From Clostridia bacterium (lineage in GTDB: Bacteria; Bacillota; Clostridia; Oscillospirales; CAG-272): DNA of 38,755 nucleotides. Positions 6,459-13,617 of this stretch are shown piece by piece. The notes under the pieces are model-generated. The model made no database searches and was not told the DNA's origin. It saw nothing but the letters and a program-made list of their open reading frames with translations. Where the stretch lies: contig JAGBYM010000121.1 of assembly GCA_017628755.1 (NCBI GenBank), positions 1 through 38,755 of the forward strand. The letters are read 5' to 3'. Numbering within the stretch: the first letter of the stretch is position 1; every line of letters starts with the position of its first letter. The position numbers and the translations under genes were made by a program.

Positions 6459-7520
6459 GTGAAGATTCTTAAATCCCTTTCCTGTCTATGTCTGATTTGG
6501 GGGCTGCTCGTCTTTATGACGGGCTGCCCTCAAACTGCAGTTAAGACAGAAACGCCCGGCAAAGTATATTACACATTTTTTGACACCGTTTCCTATATTT
6601 ACAATTATGCGGGCGATTCCCAGGAAGCGTTTGACGAAAAAACTGCCGCTGCTGCAAGCATCCTTGAGGAATATCACCGCCTTTTTGACATTTATTATGA
6701 GCATTCAGGCGTAAACAACCTCTGCACGGTCAACAAAAATGCAGGCGGCGAGCCCATAGAAGTTGACCAAAAACTAATCGACTTTCTTCTTTATGCCAAG
6801 GAGCTTTATCTGCTCACCGGCGGCGAGATGAACGTCATGATGGGAGCAGTCCTCCGCCCCTGGCACGATTGCCGAACCGCGGCGAGCAATGATCCCGCCA
6901 ACGCCAAAATCCCCGACGCGGCAGTTCTCGAAGAAGCCGCAAAGCACACCTCTATCGATCTTCTTGAGATCGATGACGAAAATAACACAGTACGCATAAG
7001 CGACCCCGCGGCATCGATAGACGTCGGTGCACTCGGCAAAGGATACGCAACCGAAATGGCGGCGCAGTATCTTGAATCGATCGGCACAACCTCGTACGTC
7101 CTCAATATCGGCGGAAATATCCGTATAATCGGCACAAAGCCCGACGGAAGCGGATGGCTTACAGGAATTAAGAATCCTGCGGATGCCGGTTTCACCTATG
7201 CGGAATATATAACTTTGGCAGACACCTCGTGCGTCACCTCGGGAATCTATGAAAGATTCTACTCTGTCGGCGGCGTACAGTACCATCATATAATCGACAA
7301 AGATACCCTTATGCCCTCAACCTTCTTCCCGTCCATCTCGATCATCACCAAGGATTCGGGACTTGCCGATGCCCTCTCGACCGCTCTCTTCTGCATGAGC
7401 TATGAGGACGGCAAAGCAATCGTCGACAAGCTCGACGGCGTCGAAGTCCTCTGGATCACCCACGACGGAGAGAAGCTGATGACAGAAGGATTCAAATCTC
7501 TCGTTACCGAGAAGAATTGA
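6459..7520 (+). CDS. apbE: FAD:protein FMN transferase (ApbE family lipoprotein)
   Basis: ApbE enzymes transfer FMN from FAD to a Thr or Ser of extracytoplasmic proteins. The protein has 353 residues, a GTG start 8 bases after AGGAGA, and a lipoprotein signal with Cys at about residue 23 (VFMTGC). Family motifs are present: the D-V-G-A-L-G-K-G-Y-A stretch near residue 190, IGGNIRIIG, and the metal/flavin site YHHIIDKDT near 280. It lies 29 bp after the lipoprotein and before rnfC. Its likely targets are RnfG (two sites), RnfD (one site) and possibly the preceding lipoprotein. No terminator separates it from the lipoprotein gene; a 202-bp spacer with tandem hairpins separates it from rnfC. Confidence 0.93.
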   Translation: MKILKSLSCLCLIWGLLVFMTGCPQTAVKTETPGKVYYTFFDTVSYIYNYAGDSQEAFDEKTAAAASILEEYHRLFDIYYEHSGVNNLCTVNKNAGGEPIEVDQKLIDFLLYAKELYLLTGGEMNVMMGAVLRPWHDCRTAASNDPANAKIPDAAVLEEAAKHTSIDLLEIDDENNTVRISDPAASIDVGALGKGYATEMAAQYLESIGTTSYVLNIGGNIRIIGTKPDGSGWLTGIKNPADAGFTYAEYITLADTSCVTSGIYERFYSVGGVQYHHIIDKDTLMPSTFFPSISIITKDSGLADALSTALFCMSYEDGKAIVDKLDGVEVLWITHDGEKLMTEGFKSLVTEKN

Positions 7521-7554
7521 GTTGCTAGTTATTAGTTGCTAGTTGCTAGTTAAA

Positions 7555-7583
7555 GGTAAATTTTCGCAGAAGCGAAAATTACC
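7555..7583. repeat. Short dispersed hairpin (copy 1)
   Basis: An inverted repeat GGTAA-TTTTCGC / GCGAAAA-TTACC preceded by several TTGCTAGT repeats. A similar sequence with the same CTAGT preface is found at 33254-33291, upstream of the UlaG-like gene. It lies between apbE and rnfC. Confidence 0.5.
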
Positions 7584-7593
7584 TATTAAAAAA

Positions 7594-7681
7594 CATTCCG
7601 CCGAAGGCGGATAACCATTCTTGCGAAGCAAGATAACCATTCTCGCAAAGCGAGATAACCATTCCGCCGAAGGCGGATAAA
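7594..7681. repeat. Tandem array of four 22-nt hairpin units with covarying stems
   Basis: CATTC recurs at 7594, 7616, 7638 and 7660, a strict 22-nt period. Each unit holds a small hairpin: TCCGCC/GGCGGA, TCTTGC/GCAAGA, TCTCGC/GCGAGA and again TCCGCC/GGCGGA, with a GAA or AAA loop, joined by a constant ATAAC. Stem bases differ between units but pairing is always kept. The array sits in the 202-bp gap between apbE and rnfC and might act as an mRNA processing or stability element, or as a partial terminator. Confidence 0.75.
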
Positions 7682-7722
7682 ATCGTAAAAAATTTTTATA
7701 ATTATTATACAGGAGGAGTGCT

Positions 7723-9072
7723 ATGATTTTCAAAAAAGATATCTCATCCCTGCACGTACCGCATAACAAGAATACTGCGGGATGCGAGCCAGTGAAAATT
7801 CAGACACCCAAGGAAGTTATCCTGCCCATGAACATGCATTCGGGCGGCGAGGCAGAGCCCATCGTCACCGTAGGCGAGCACGTTTACGTAGGACAGCTTA
7901 TCGCACGAGAGGAAGGAAGATTCTCTTCCCCCGTACACGCAACCGTATCCGGCACTGTTGCCGAAATCCTCACCCTCCCCACCGCACGCGGTAAAGAGGT
8001 CAAAGCCATCCGCATTGATAGCGACGGCAAGATGGAAGCAGATCCCAACATGAAGGCTCCCGTATTCGAGGGCTGCGACGGCTTCCTTCAGGCAGTACGC
8101 GAGAGCGGCGTTGTAGGTCTCGGAGGCGCGGCTTTCCCGACATGGGCAAAGCTCAACGAGGCAACCAACCCCGACTACAAGGTTGACACCGTCCTCATCA
8201 ACGCGGCTGAATGCGAACCCTACATCACATCCGACCACAGAATGATGCTCGCGCACGCCGACCTCATCGACGACGGCATCGAGTATATGCGCAAGTATAT
8301 GAGCGAGTATCTTGGAGATGCTACATATAAGATCTGCATCGAAAAGAACAAGCCCGACGCAATCAAGGTTCTCAAGGAAAAATTCGCGGACAAGCCCTAC
8401 GTGGTCATCCACGAGCTCAACGCTATCTATCCTCAGGGCGCAAAGCAGGTTATGCTCTACAACGCAACCGGCAGAGTTGCAATTGCAGGCAAGCGTTTCC
8501 CCTCCTTCGGCGCACTCATCATCAACGTTTCCACCCTTGCGAAGACTGCTGAATACCTCAACACCGGTATGCCCCTTGTTGAGCGTATCGTAACCGTTGA
8601 CGGTCCCGCAGTTAAGAAGCCCGGCAACTTTATCGCTCCCATCGGAACCTCGATCCGCACACTTCTCGAGCTTACCGAGACCGATCTCGAAAAGGTCGGC
8701 AAGGTTGTTATCGGCGGTCCCATGAACGGTAACGCAACCGTTTCGGTTGACTCCCCCATCGTCAAGGTATCCAACTGCATTCTTGCCTTTGACGAAAAGA
8801 GAGCTACTCTCCCCGAGCCCTCCGCATGCATCCGTTGCGGAAGATGTATGGAGAAGTGCCCCGTTGATATCAACATCGGCGCGGTTGAAAGCGCTATGAA
8901 GATCAAGAACGATGAAAAGAAGGAAGCGGCTCTCATCGACACAGGCGTTCGCCAGTGCGTTGACTGCGGATGCTGTTCCTATGTTTGCCCCGCACACCGT
9001 CCTCTTCTCGCAACCAACCAGGATGCTAAATGGTGGCTCAAGCAGTATGAGCGCTCCAAGCAGTCCAGATAA
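7723..9072 (+). CDS. rnfC: Electron transport complex subunit RnfC
   Basis: Peripheral cytoplasmic subunit that carries the NADH/FMN site and two [4Fe-4S] clusters. The protein has 449 residues, the normal length. The N-terminal part has the biotin-carboxyl-carrier-like segment (HSGGEAEPIVTVGEHVYVGQ). The nucleotide-binding glycine-rich motif GVVGLGGAAFPTWAKL and INAAECEPY follow. Near the C-terminus are two ferredoxin motifs, CIRCGRCMEKCP and CVDCGCCSYVCP. AGGAGG precedes ATG 7723. It is the first gene of an rnfCDGEA run with overlapping or near-overlapping junctions. With no RnfB present, RnfC is the only visible cytoplasmic electron entry point of this complex (inference). Confidence 0.95.
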   Translation: MIFKKDISSLHVPHNKNTAGCEPVKIQTPKEVILPMNMHSGGEAEPIVTVGEHVYVGQLIAREEGRFSSPVHATVSGTVAEILTLPTARGKEVKAIRIDSDGKMEADPNMKAPVFEGCDGFLQAVRESGVVGLGGAAFPTWAKLNEATNPDYKVDTVLINAAECEPYITSDHRMMLAHADLIDDGIEYMRKYMSEYLGDATYKICIEKNKPDAIKVLKEKFADKPYVVIHELNAIYPQGAKQVMLYNATGRVAIAGKRFPSFGALIINVSTLAKTAEYLNTGMPLVERIVTVDGPAVKKPGNFIAPIGTSIRTLLELTETDLEKVGKVVIGGPMNGNATVSVDSPIVKVSNCILAFDEKRATLPEPSACIRCGRCMEKCPVDINIGAVESAMKIKNDEKKEAALIDTGVRQCVDCGCCSYVCPAHRPLLATNQDAKWWLKQYERSKQSR

Positions 9073-9085
9073 GGAGGTAATGGTA

Positions 9086-10057
9086 ATGAAAAAGCTTTCA
9101 CTTACAGCCGCACCTCATATTAACAGCGGCGTATCGACCCACAACATCATGCTTGACGTTGTCATTGCCATGATTCCCGCATCCATCGCCGCAATTGTCC
9201 TCTTCGGACTCAAGGCACTTTGGATCATCCTCACCTGCGTTGTAAGCGCAGTTGCAGCAGAATTTATCTTCAACCTTTGCGTAAAGAAGAAGCAGACAGT
9301 CGGCGATTTCTCCGCTACCGTAACAGGTCTCCTTCTCGCGCTCAACCTCTCGACAAACGTTGAGCTCTGGCAGGCTGCACTCGGTTCTGTCTTTGCCATC
9401 GTAGTAGTCAAGGGGCTCTTCGGCGGTCTTGGCAAGAACATTGTAAACCCCGCTATCGCGGCTCGTGTACTTATGCTTCTCACCTTCGCATCGGTAGCAG
9501 GCGGCGCGGCGATCGCTCCCCTCTTCGATCTCTCCTTCCTCGGCAATGCCGTTCCCGAGATCGCAGCGGGCGCAACTCCCCTCTCCTTCCTCAATGAAGG
9601 CGCAGAGGCGGCTGCAAGCGCTCCCTCTGTTCTCCAGCTCCTTGTCGGTGCACACGGCGGTACCATCGGTGAGACCTGCGCGATCGCGCTCGTTCTCGGC
9701 TTTGTTTACCTCGTTTGCCGCAAGGTTATCAAGTGGTACATCCCCGTTTCCTTCATCGCAACCGTTTTCGTTTGCTACCTCATCGCAGGCGGCTTTGACG
9801 TAACCTTTGCTCTTCAGCACGTTCTCGCCGGTGGCGTATTCCTCGGTGCTATCTTCATGGCTACCGACTACGTAACCACCCCCGCAACAAACAAGGGACG
9901 CGTTGTATTCTGCATCGGCGCGGGTCTTCTCACCTTCGCGATCCGCTTCTGGGGCTCCTATCCCGAGGGCGTTTCGATCGCTATTCTCACCATGAACCTC
10001 CTCGTTCCCTTCATCAATGATTGGACGAAGAAAAAGCCTTTGGGAGGTATCAAATAA
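9086..10057 (+). CDS. rnfD: Electron transport complex subunit RnfD (NqrB-like)
   Basis: Integral membrane subunit with covalent FMN. The protein has 323 residues and many hydrophobic segments. It has the family motifs FGGLGKNIVNPAIAAR and, at 161-164, AGAT followed by PL, the flavinylation site with Thr164 as acceptor (the usual form is SGATP). The conserved MATDYVTTP segment is present. ATG 9086 is preferred over ATG 9080 because it lies 8 bases after AAGGAGG. It starts 14 bp after rnfC and its TAA overlaps the ATG of rnfG. Confidence 0.93.
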   Translation: MKKLSLTAAPHINSGVSTHNIMLDVVIAMIPASIAAIVLFGLKALWIILTCVVSAVAAEFIFNLCVKKKQTVGDFSATVTGLLLALNLSTNVELWQAALGSVFAIVVVKGLFGGLGKNIVNPAIAARVLMLLTFASVAGGAAIAPLFDLSFLGNAVPEIAAGATPLSFLNEGAEAAASAPSVLQLLVGAHGGTIGETCAIALVLGFVYLVCRKVIKWYIPVSFIATVFVCYLIAGGFDVTFALQHVLAGGVFLGAIFMATDYVTTPATNKGRVVFCIGAGLLTFAIRFWGSYPEGVSIAILTMNLLVPFINDWTKKKPLGGIK

Positions 10058-11295
10058 TGAATATCAAGCATCTTCTCAAAACTATCGCGATCCTTCTCTG
10101 CATCGTTGCAGTTTTCGGCGTCGCAATGTTCGGACTCAACTTCCTCACCGGCCCCATCATCGAGGCTAACAACAAGGGCGCGGAGTTCGCTCCCCTTCTC
10201 GCAGTTATGCCCGAGGCTGAGAACTTCGAGGACGTAACCGCTACTCTCGCGGGCGTTCCTGAGTCGGTTATCGCAATCTACAAGGAAACCACCGGCAAGG
10301 GCTACGTTGTCCGCGCTAAGGCTTCCACTCAGTACTCCAAGGAGCCCATGGAGATCACCTTCGGCGTAACCGCTGACGGTAAGATCTGCGGAATTCAGCT
10401 CGACGTCTACACCGACTCGATCGACTTCCGCGCAAAGGACGCAAACTACATCTCCTCCTACGTTGAGAAGGATTCCGCCCTTGCCGACATCGGCACCGTT
10501 TCGGGCGCGACCTACTCCTCCTCCGCATTCAAGACCGCGGTTTCCGACGGTTTCTCGGCTCTTATTTCCAATCAGCTTATCGCAGAGGGCGTTAAGAGCG
10601 ATGCTCAGATCCTTCAGGAGATGATCCCCACTCTCGCTCCCGGTATGCTCAAGCTTGAAGAAGCAACCGCCTCCGGCAATATCGAAAAGGCACTCAAGGC
10701 AGGCAACGATGCGGGATTCGCTTACGTTATCAAGAACGGTGAGGCTTCCTTCCTCGCACTCGTTAACGCTTCGGGCATATGCAAGGTTTACGATGTTGCA
10801 GGCGCCGACGTTACCGATGCTCAGTCCGCTCTCGCAGACGAGGCAAAGGCACACGCCGCTGCTTCTCAGAAGTCCTACGCAGAGGATCTCAACACCAAGA
10901 TCACCAGACTCTTCGCAGACGCTTCCGAGATCACCGCTCTCGAGCTTAACACCTTCAACACAGTTGTTGCGGGCGTGTCCTTCAAGTCGAACGGCGCGGA
11001 TTATTATGGCTTCTACTCCAGAAGCTACGGCTACAATCAGATGGACGTTTACGTTATCCTTGACGCAAACGGAGCAATCGCAAATCTTGATGCCAAGGCA
11101 TTCTTCTTCGATGAGGAATACTTCCACGTTGACGATACCGTTAACCTTACCGATTACAAGAACGGTTTTGCAGGTCAGACAGAAGCCGGCGACAACGCTA
11201 TGATCGCAGGAGCAACAATGACCTCGAACGCTGTCAAACAGGCAACTGCCGACACTTTTGCTACCTTTAACGCTATCAAGGGAGGTGCACAGTAA
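10057..11295 (+). CDS. rnfG: RnfG-like subunit with two FMN-binding domains
   Basis: Single-pass membrane protein whose extracellular part carries covalent FMN. One membrane segment (about 8-33) is followed by an FMN_bind domain with the motif SGATYSS (acceptor Thr152). After a linker rich in Ala and Glu comes a second, divergent FMN-binding-like domain ending in AGATMTSNAV (acceptor Thr387). Ordinary RnfG is about 180-220 residues with one site; this one is 412 residues with two, so the second half looks like a domain gain. ATG 10057 overlaps the rnfD stop and has GGGAGG upstream; a TTG 36 bases earlier is unlikely. It ends overlapping the rnfE ATG. The extra flavin would extend the electron wire outward (inference). 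Confidence 0.9.
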   Translation: MNIKHLLKTIAILLCIVAVFGVAMFGLNFLTGPIIEANNKGAEFAPLLAVMPEAENFEDVTATLAGVPESVIAIYKETTGKGYVVRAKASTQYSKEPMEITFGVTADGKICGIQLDVYTDSIDFRAKDANYISSYVEKDSALADIGTVSGATYSSSAFKTAVSDGFSALISNQLIAEGVKSDAQILQEMIPTLAPGMLKLEEATASGNIEKALKAGNDAGFAYVIKNGEASFLALVNASGICKVYDVAGADVTDAQSALADEAKAHAAASQKSYAEDLNTKITRLFADASEITALELNTFNTVVAGVSFKSNGADYYGFYSRSYGYNQMDVYVILDANGAIANLDAKAFFFDEEYFHVDDTVNLTDYKNGFAGQTEAGDNAMIAGATMTSNAVKQATADTFATFNAIKGGAQ

Positions 11296-11906
11296 TGAAA
11301 AATTTCTTTAAGGCGTGTCTCCTCCGCGGAACACCCTCTATGGTTCTCGCACTCGGCGCGGGATTCGTAATGGCATCCAGCGCAGACATACGCGCGGCAC
11401 TCGGTATGGGCGCGGCTGTTCTCATCTCGATGCTCCTTACCTCGATCGTAGTTTCCGCGATCCACAAATTCATCCCCGCTTACGCAAAGCTTCCCGTTTA
11501 TCTTCTGATCATCACCGGCTTCGTTTCGATCATCGAAATGGTTATGGAAGCCTTCTTCCCCATCGTTGTCGATATGCTCGGCGCACACCTTGCAGCCCTT
11601 GCTGTAAGCGCAGTCATCTACCGCGATGCCGAAGAAATTGCAGACCACAGCGGCGAGTGGACCTCGATCAAAGCTGCACTCACAACAGGTATTTTCCTTA
11701 CCGTTATTATGGTAATCTGCGCTCTCATCCGCGAGACCCTCGGTAACGCAACCCTTTGGGGTCGTGAGATCGCATTCCTTGCAAACTACAAGGTAACCGC
11801 TCTTGCGGGCGCATTCGGCGCGTATCTTGTTCTCGCTTGCGTACTTGCCGCAATCAAAAAGCTCACCGGAGCTGAAGAACATCTTGAAGGGGAGGAACAC
11901 GAATAA
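11295..11906 (+). CDS. rnfE: RnfE-like membrane subunit lacking cluster cysteines
   Basis: The protein has 203 residues, six hydrophobic segments and the typical RnfE/NqrD layout (LPVYLLIITGFVSIIEM, SAVIYRDAEEIA, LIRETLGNATLWG). Family members have a Cys in 'GLCP' of helix 1 and in 'TNC' of helix 4, which with RnfA bind a [2Fe-2S] cluster within the membrane. Here the aligned residues are LGAGF (about 20-24, Gly for Cys) and VSA (about 104-106, Ala for Cys). The Cys at residue 8 does not align. It is translationally coupled to rnfG and rnfA. The fold and operon position are secure, but the electron-transfer function of this subunit is doubtful. Confidence 0.88.
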   Translation: MKNFFKACLLRGTPSMVLALGAGFVMASSADIRAALGMGAAVLISMLLTSIVVSAIHKFIPAYAKLPVYLLIITGFVSIIEMVMEAFFPIVVDMLGAHLAALAVSAVIYRDAEEIADHSGEWTSIKAALTTGIFLTVIMVICALIRETLGNATLWGREIAFLANYKVTALAGAFGAYLVLACVLAAIKKLTGAEEHLEGEEHE

Positions 11907-12472
11907 TGCTTACTGTTGAAATGATCCTTGGCATTCTTCTTGCCGGACTTCTCTCCGACAACTATGCGCTTCTCCACTTCCTTGGAACCGGCGCGGTTAT
12001 GGAAAACGAGCGTTCGACCAAGCAGTCAGTCGTTCTCGGTCTCGGCACTACACTCGTAATGCTCATCACCAACGCAATCTGCTGGCCTCTCAACACCTAC
12101 CTTCTCGAGAAGGTTCCCTACCTGCAGACAATGATATTCGTACTCGTTGTCCTCATCGTAGTTGAAGTTCTCCACATCATCGCAAAGAAGGTTCTCGATA
12201 ACTACTGCCACGCGGACTTCGTTAAGTTTGCTATCAACGGCGCAGTTCTCGGCCTCTGCATCCACAATGTAGAGCACCACCTCTCCTACGTCGAGACTCT
12301 CGTCACCTCCCTTGGTGTTGGTCTCGGACTTATGGTTACGATGTGCGTCTTCGCAAAGATCAAGGGTGAACCCGTTGATGAGGAAGCGATTCCCGCATCC
12401 TTCCGCGGACTTCCCATCGCGCTTCTTACCGCAGGTATGATCGCACTCGCGCTTCTCGCGCTCAACTTCTAA
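11906..12472 (+). CDS. rnfA: RnfA-like membrane subunit lacking cluster cysteines
   Basis: The protein has 188 residues and six hydrophobic segments, as in RnfA/NqrE. Family RnfA has FLGLCP and TNCAVLG. The aligned segments here are FLGTGA (Gly29 for Cys) and INGAVLGLC (Gly112 for Cys; a different Cys lies six residues later). The C-terminal end ASFRGLPIALLTAGMIALA matches the family's PFRGNAIALITAG. So both cysteines that hold the membrane [2Fe-2S] cluster are missing, as in the partner RnfE. GGGGAGG precedes the ATG, which overlaps the rnfE stop. The next gene in most rnf operons, rnfB, is absent; a NusG-II-domain gene follows instead. Confidence 0.88.
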   Translation: MLTVEMILGILLAGLLSDNYALLHFLGTGAVMENERSTKQSVVLGLGTTLVMLITNAICWPLNTYLLEKVPYLQTMIFVLVVLIVVEVLHIIAKKVLDNYCHADFVKFAINGAVLGLCIHNVEHHLSYVETLVTSLGVGLGLMVTMCVFAKIKGEPVDEEAIPASFRGLPIALLTAGMIALALLALNF

Positions 12473-12822
12473 TGAAAAAAAGAGATATAATTCTCATTGC
12501 ATCAATACTGATCGTCGCCGCCGCGCTCTTTCTTGTTGTCGAACTGACCAAGAAGGACGGCGCGGGCGTCGTCGTCAAGGTTGACGGCAAAGAGGTTGCG
12601 CAATATTCTCTTTCCGAGAATGCGACCTACGAGCTCAACGGCGGCACGAACATCCTTGTTATCGAAGATGGCAAGGCATATCTGAGCGATGCAAATTGCC
12701 CCGACAAACTCTGCGTTCATCAGGGCAAGATATCAAGAACAGGCGAGGTCATAACCTGCCTGCCCAACAAACTGACCGTCACCGTTTTCGGTGCACAGGA
12801 AAGTATAGATCTGGTTAGTTAA
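12472..12822 (+). CDS. NusG domain II-containing membrane-anchored protein (EetA-like)
   Basis: The protein has 116 residues: an N-terminal membrane anchor (about 6-26), then a small beta domain with the family's signature DANCPDKLCVHQG and ITCLPNKLTV, including three conserved cysteines (NCPDKLC and TCLPN). As I recall, proteins of this type occur in flavin-based extracellular electron-transfer loci next to a Gx-transporter protein (EetA and EetB). Here the two are also neighbours, separated by a 147-nt repeat element. The ATG overlaps the TAA of rnfA, so it belongs to the rnf operon. Its biochemical role is not known to me. Confidence 0.8.
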   Translation: MKKRDIILIASILIVAAALFLVVELTKKDGAGVVVKVDGKEVAQYSLSENATYELNGGTNILVIEDGKAYLSDANCPDKLCVHQGKISRTGEVITCLPNKLTVTVFGAQESIDLVS

Positions 12823-12856
12823 TAACAGATTGAAAAATCCCCAATTATAATATAAT

Positions 12857-13003
12857 CTGTTTTTTTGGCGGCTTTGCCGACCAAAAAAACACCTTTTAGG
12901 CGAGCAAAGCGAGCCCGCGCGCCGAGGGGAGCTGTCAAAACCGAAGGTTTTGACAAGCGGCGATAAGCGCGCGTATCAATTGTAAAACGTAGTTTTACAA
13001 TTG
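12857..13003 (+). repeat. 147-nt multi-hairpin dispersed repeat, copy A
   Basis: It aligns without gaps with 34931-35077 (same strand), about 84% identical by hand count. Four inverted repeats follow one another: a GC hairpin flanked by T7/A7; GGCGAGC/GCGAGCC with tandem GA mismatches; TGTCAAAACC/GGTTTTGACA; and CAATTGTAAAAC/GTTTTACAATTG. Differences from copy B fall mostly in loops or as paired changes. It lies between the NusG-II gene and the Gx-transporter gene. Confidence 0.8.
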
Positions 13004-13039
13004 GTTGAATTAGTTAAAACAAAATGAAAGGACAGTATT

Positions 13040-13534
13040 ATGAAAACGAAAAAAGTCGCGTTTCTTTCAATGTGTATTGCGCTTTCAATGATACTGTCCT
13101 ATTTTGAAAGCCTGATACCTCCGCTTGTCGCCGTCCCCGGCGTCAAGGTGGGTCTTCCGAACCTTGTTATGGTCTTTATGCTCTACAAGATCGGGCCCTT
13201 TGAGACCGCAACGGTCAGCATTATCCGAGTAATTCTCGTCGGTATGCTTTTCGGCTCGCCGCTTTCGATGATCTACTCGCTTGCGGGCGCGGCGCTCAGC
13301 CTTCTCGGTATGATATTGCTTAAGAAGACCGGACTTTTCGCTCCCATCACGGTAAGCGTTGCGGGCGGAATCCTCCACAACATCGGTCAGATCGTCACAG
13401 CCTGCATAGTCATGAGCACATCGCAGATAGCCTACTATCTGCCCGTCCTCCTGATCACAGGCACGGTCGCGGGTGTCATCATCGGCTACGTCGCAGGTCT
13501 GATACTCAAGAGACTTGATAAAATGAAATTATAA
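13040..13534 (+). CDS. Gx transporter family membrane protein (EetB-like)
   Basis: The protein has 164 residues and about five membrane helices, with the family features VPGVKVGLPNLVMVF and RVILVGMLFGSPLS. The family is often annotated 'heptaprenyl diphosphate synthase component I' and resembles ECF-transporter substrate-binding subunits. As I recall, one of its members is EetB of extracellular electron-transfer loci. Its place at the end of the lipoprotein-apbE-rnf cluster supports that role. AAAGGA lies 9 bases before the ATG. A strong terminator follows at 13533, which closes the cluster. Confidence 0.82.
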   Translation: MKTKKVAFLSMCIALSMILSYFESLIPPLVAVPGVKVGLPNLVMVFMLYKIGPFETATVSIIRVILVGMLFGSPLSMIYSLAGAALSLLGMILLKKTGLFAPITVSVAGGILHNIGQIVTACIVMSTSQIAYYLPVLLITGTVAGVIIGYVAGLILKRLDKMKL

Positions 13535-13560
13535 AAAGGGGTTCAGCCCCTTTTTTCTTT
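13533..13560 (+). terminator. Terminator at the end of the electron-transfer cluster
   Basis: A stem AAAAAGGGG / CCCCTTTTT with a 5-nt loop is followed by a T-rich tail, directly after the Gx-transporter stop codon. Confidence 0.85.
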
Positions 13561-13569
13561 TACCTCCTA

Positions 13570-13598
13570 TTGCAGTCGAATAAACTTTATGATATAAT
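13570..13598 (+). promoter_or_regulatory. Promoter of the PETT-repeat lipoprotein gene
   Basis: TTGCAG, a 17-bp spacer and TATAAT, about 20 bp upstream of the start codon, directly after the preceding terminator. Confidence 0.7.
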
Positions 13599-13617
13599 AT
13601 ATTGTGAGGTGAATCCT

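Noticed and set aside
7594-7681. Regular 22-nt repeats that could be mistaken for a CRISPR array
   Set aside because: There are no unique spacers of constant length; the whole period is repeat, the variable bases are paired stem positions, and no cas genes are nearby.
7555-7722. A separate sigma-A promoter for rnfC
   Set aside because: TATAAT occurs at 7697-7702 but no acceptable -35 lies 16-18 bp upstream, so I did not annotate it.
7744-8997. Long open frame antisense to rnfC
   Set aside because: Frame shadow of a strongly biased coding sequence; no ribosome site, no recognisable domain, and the sense gene is certain.
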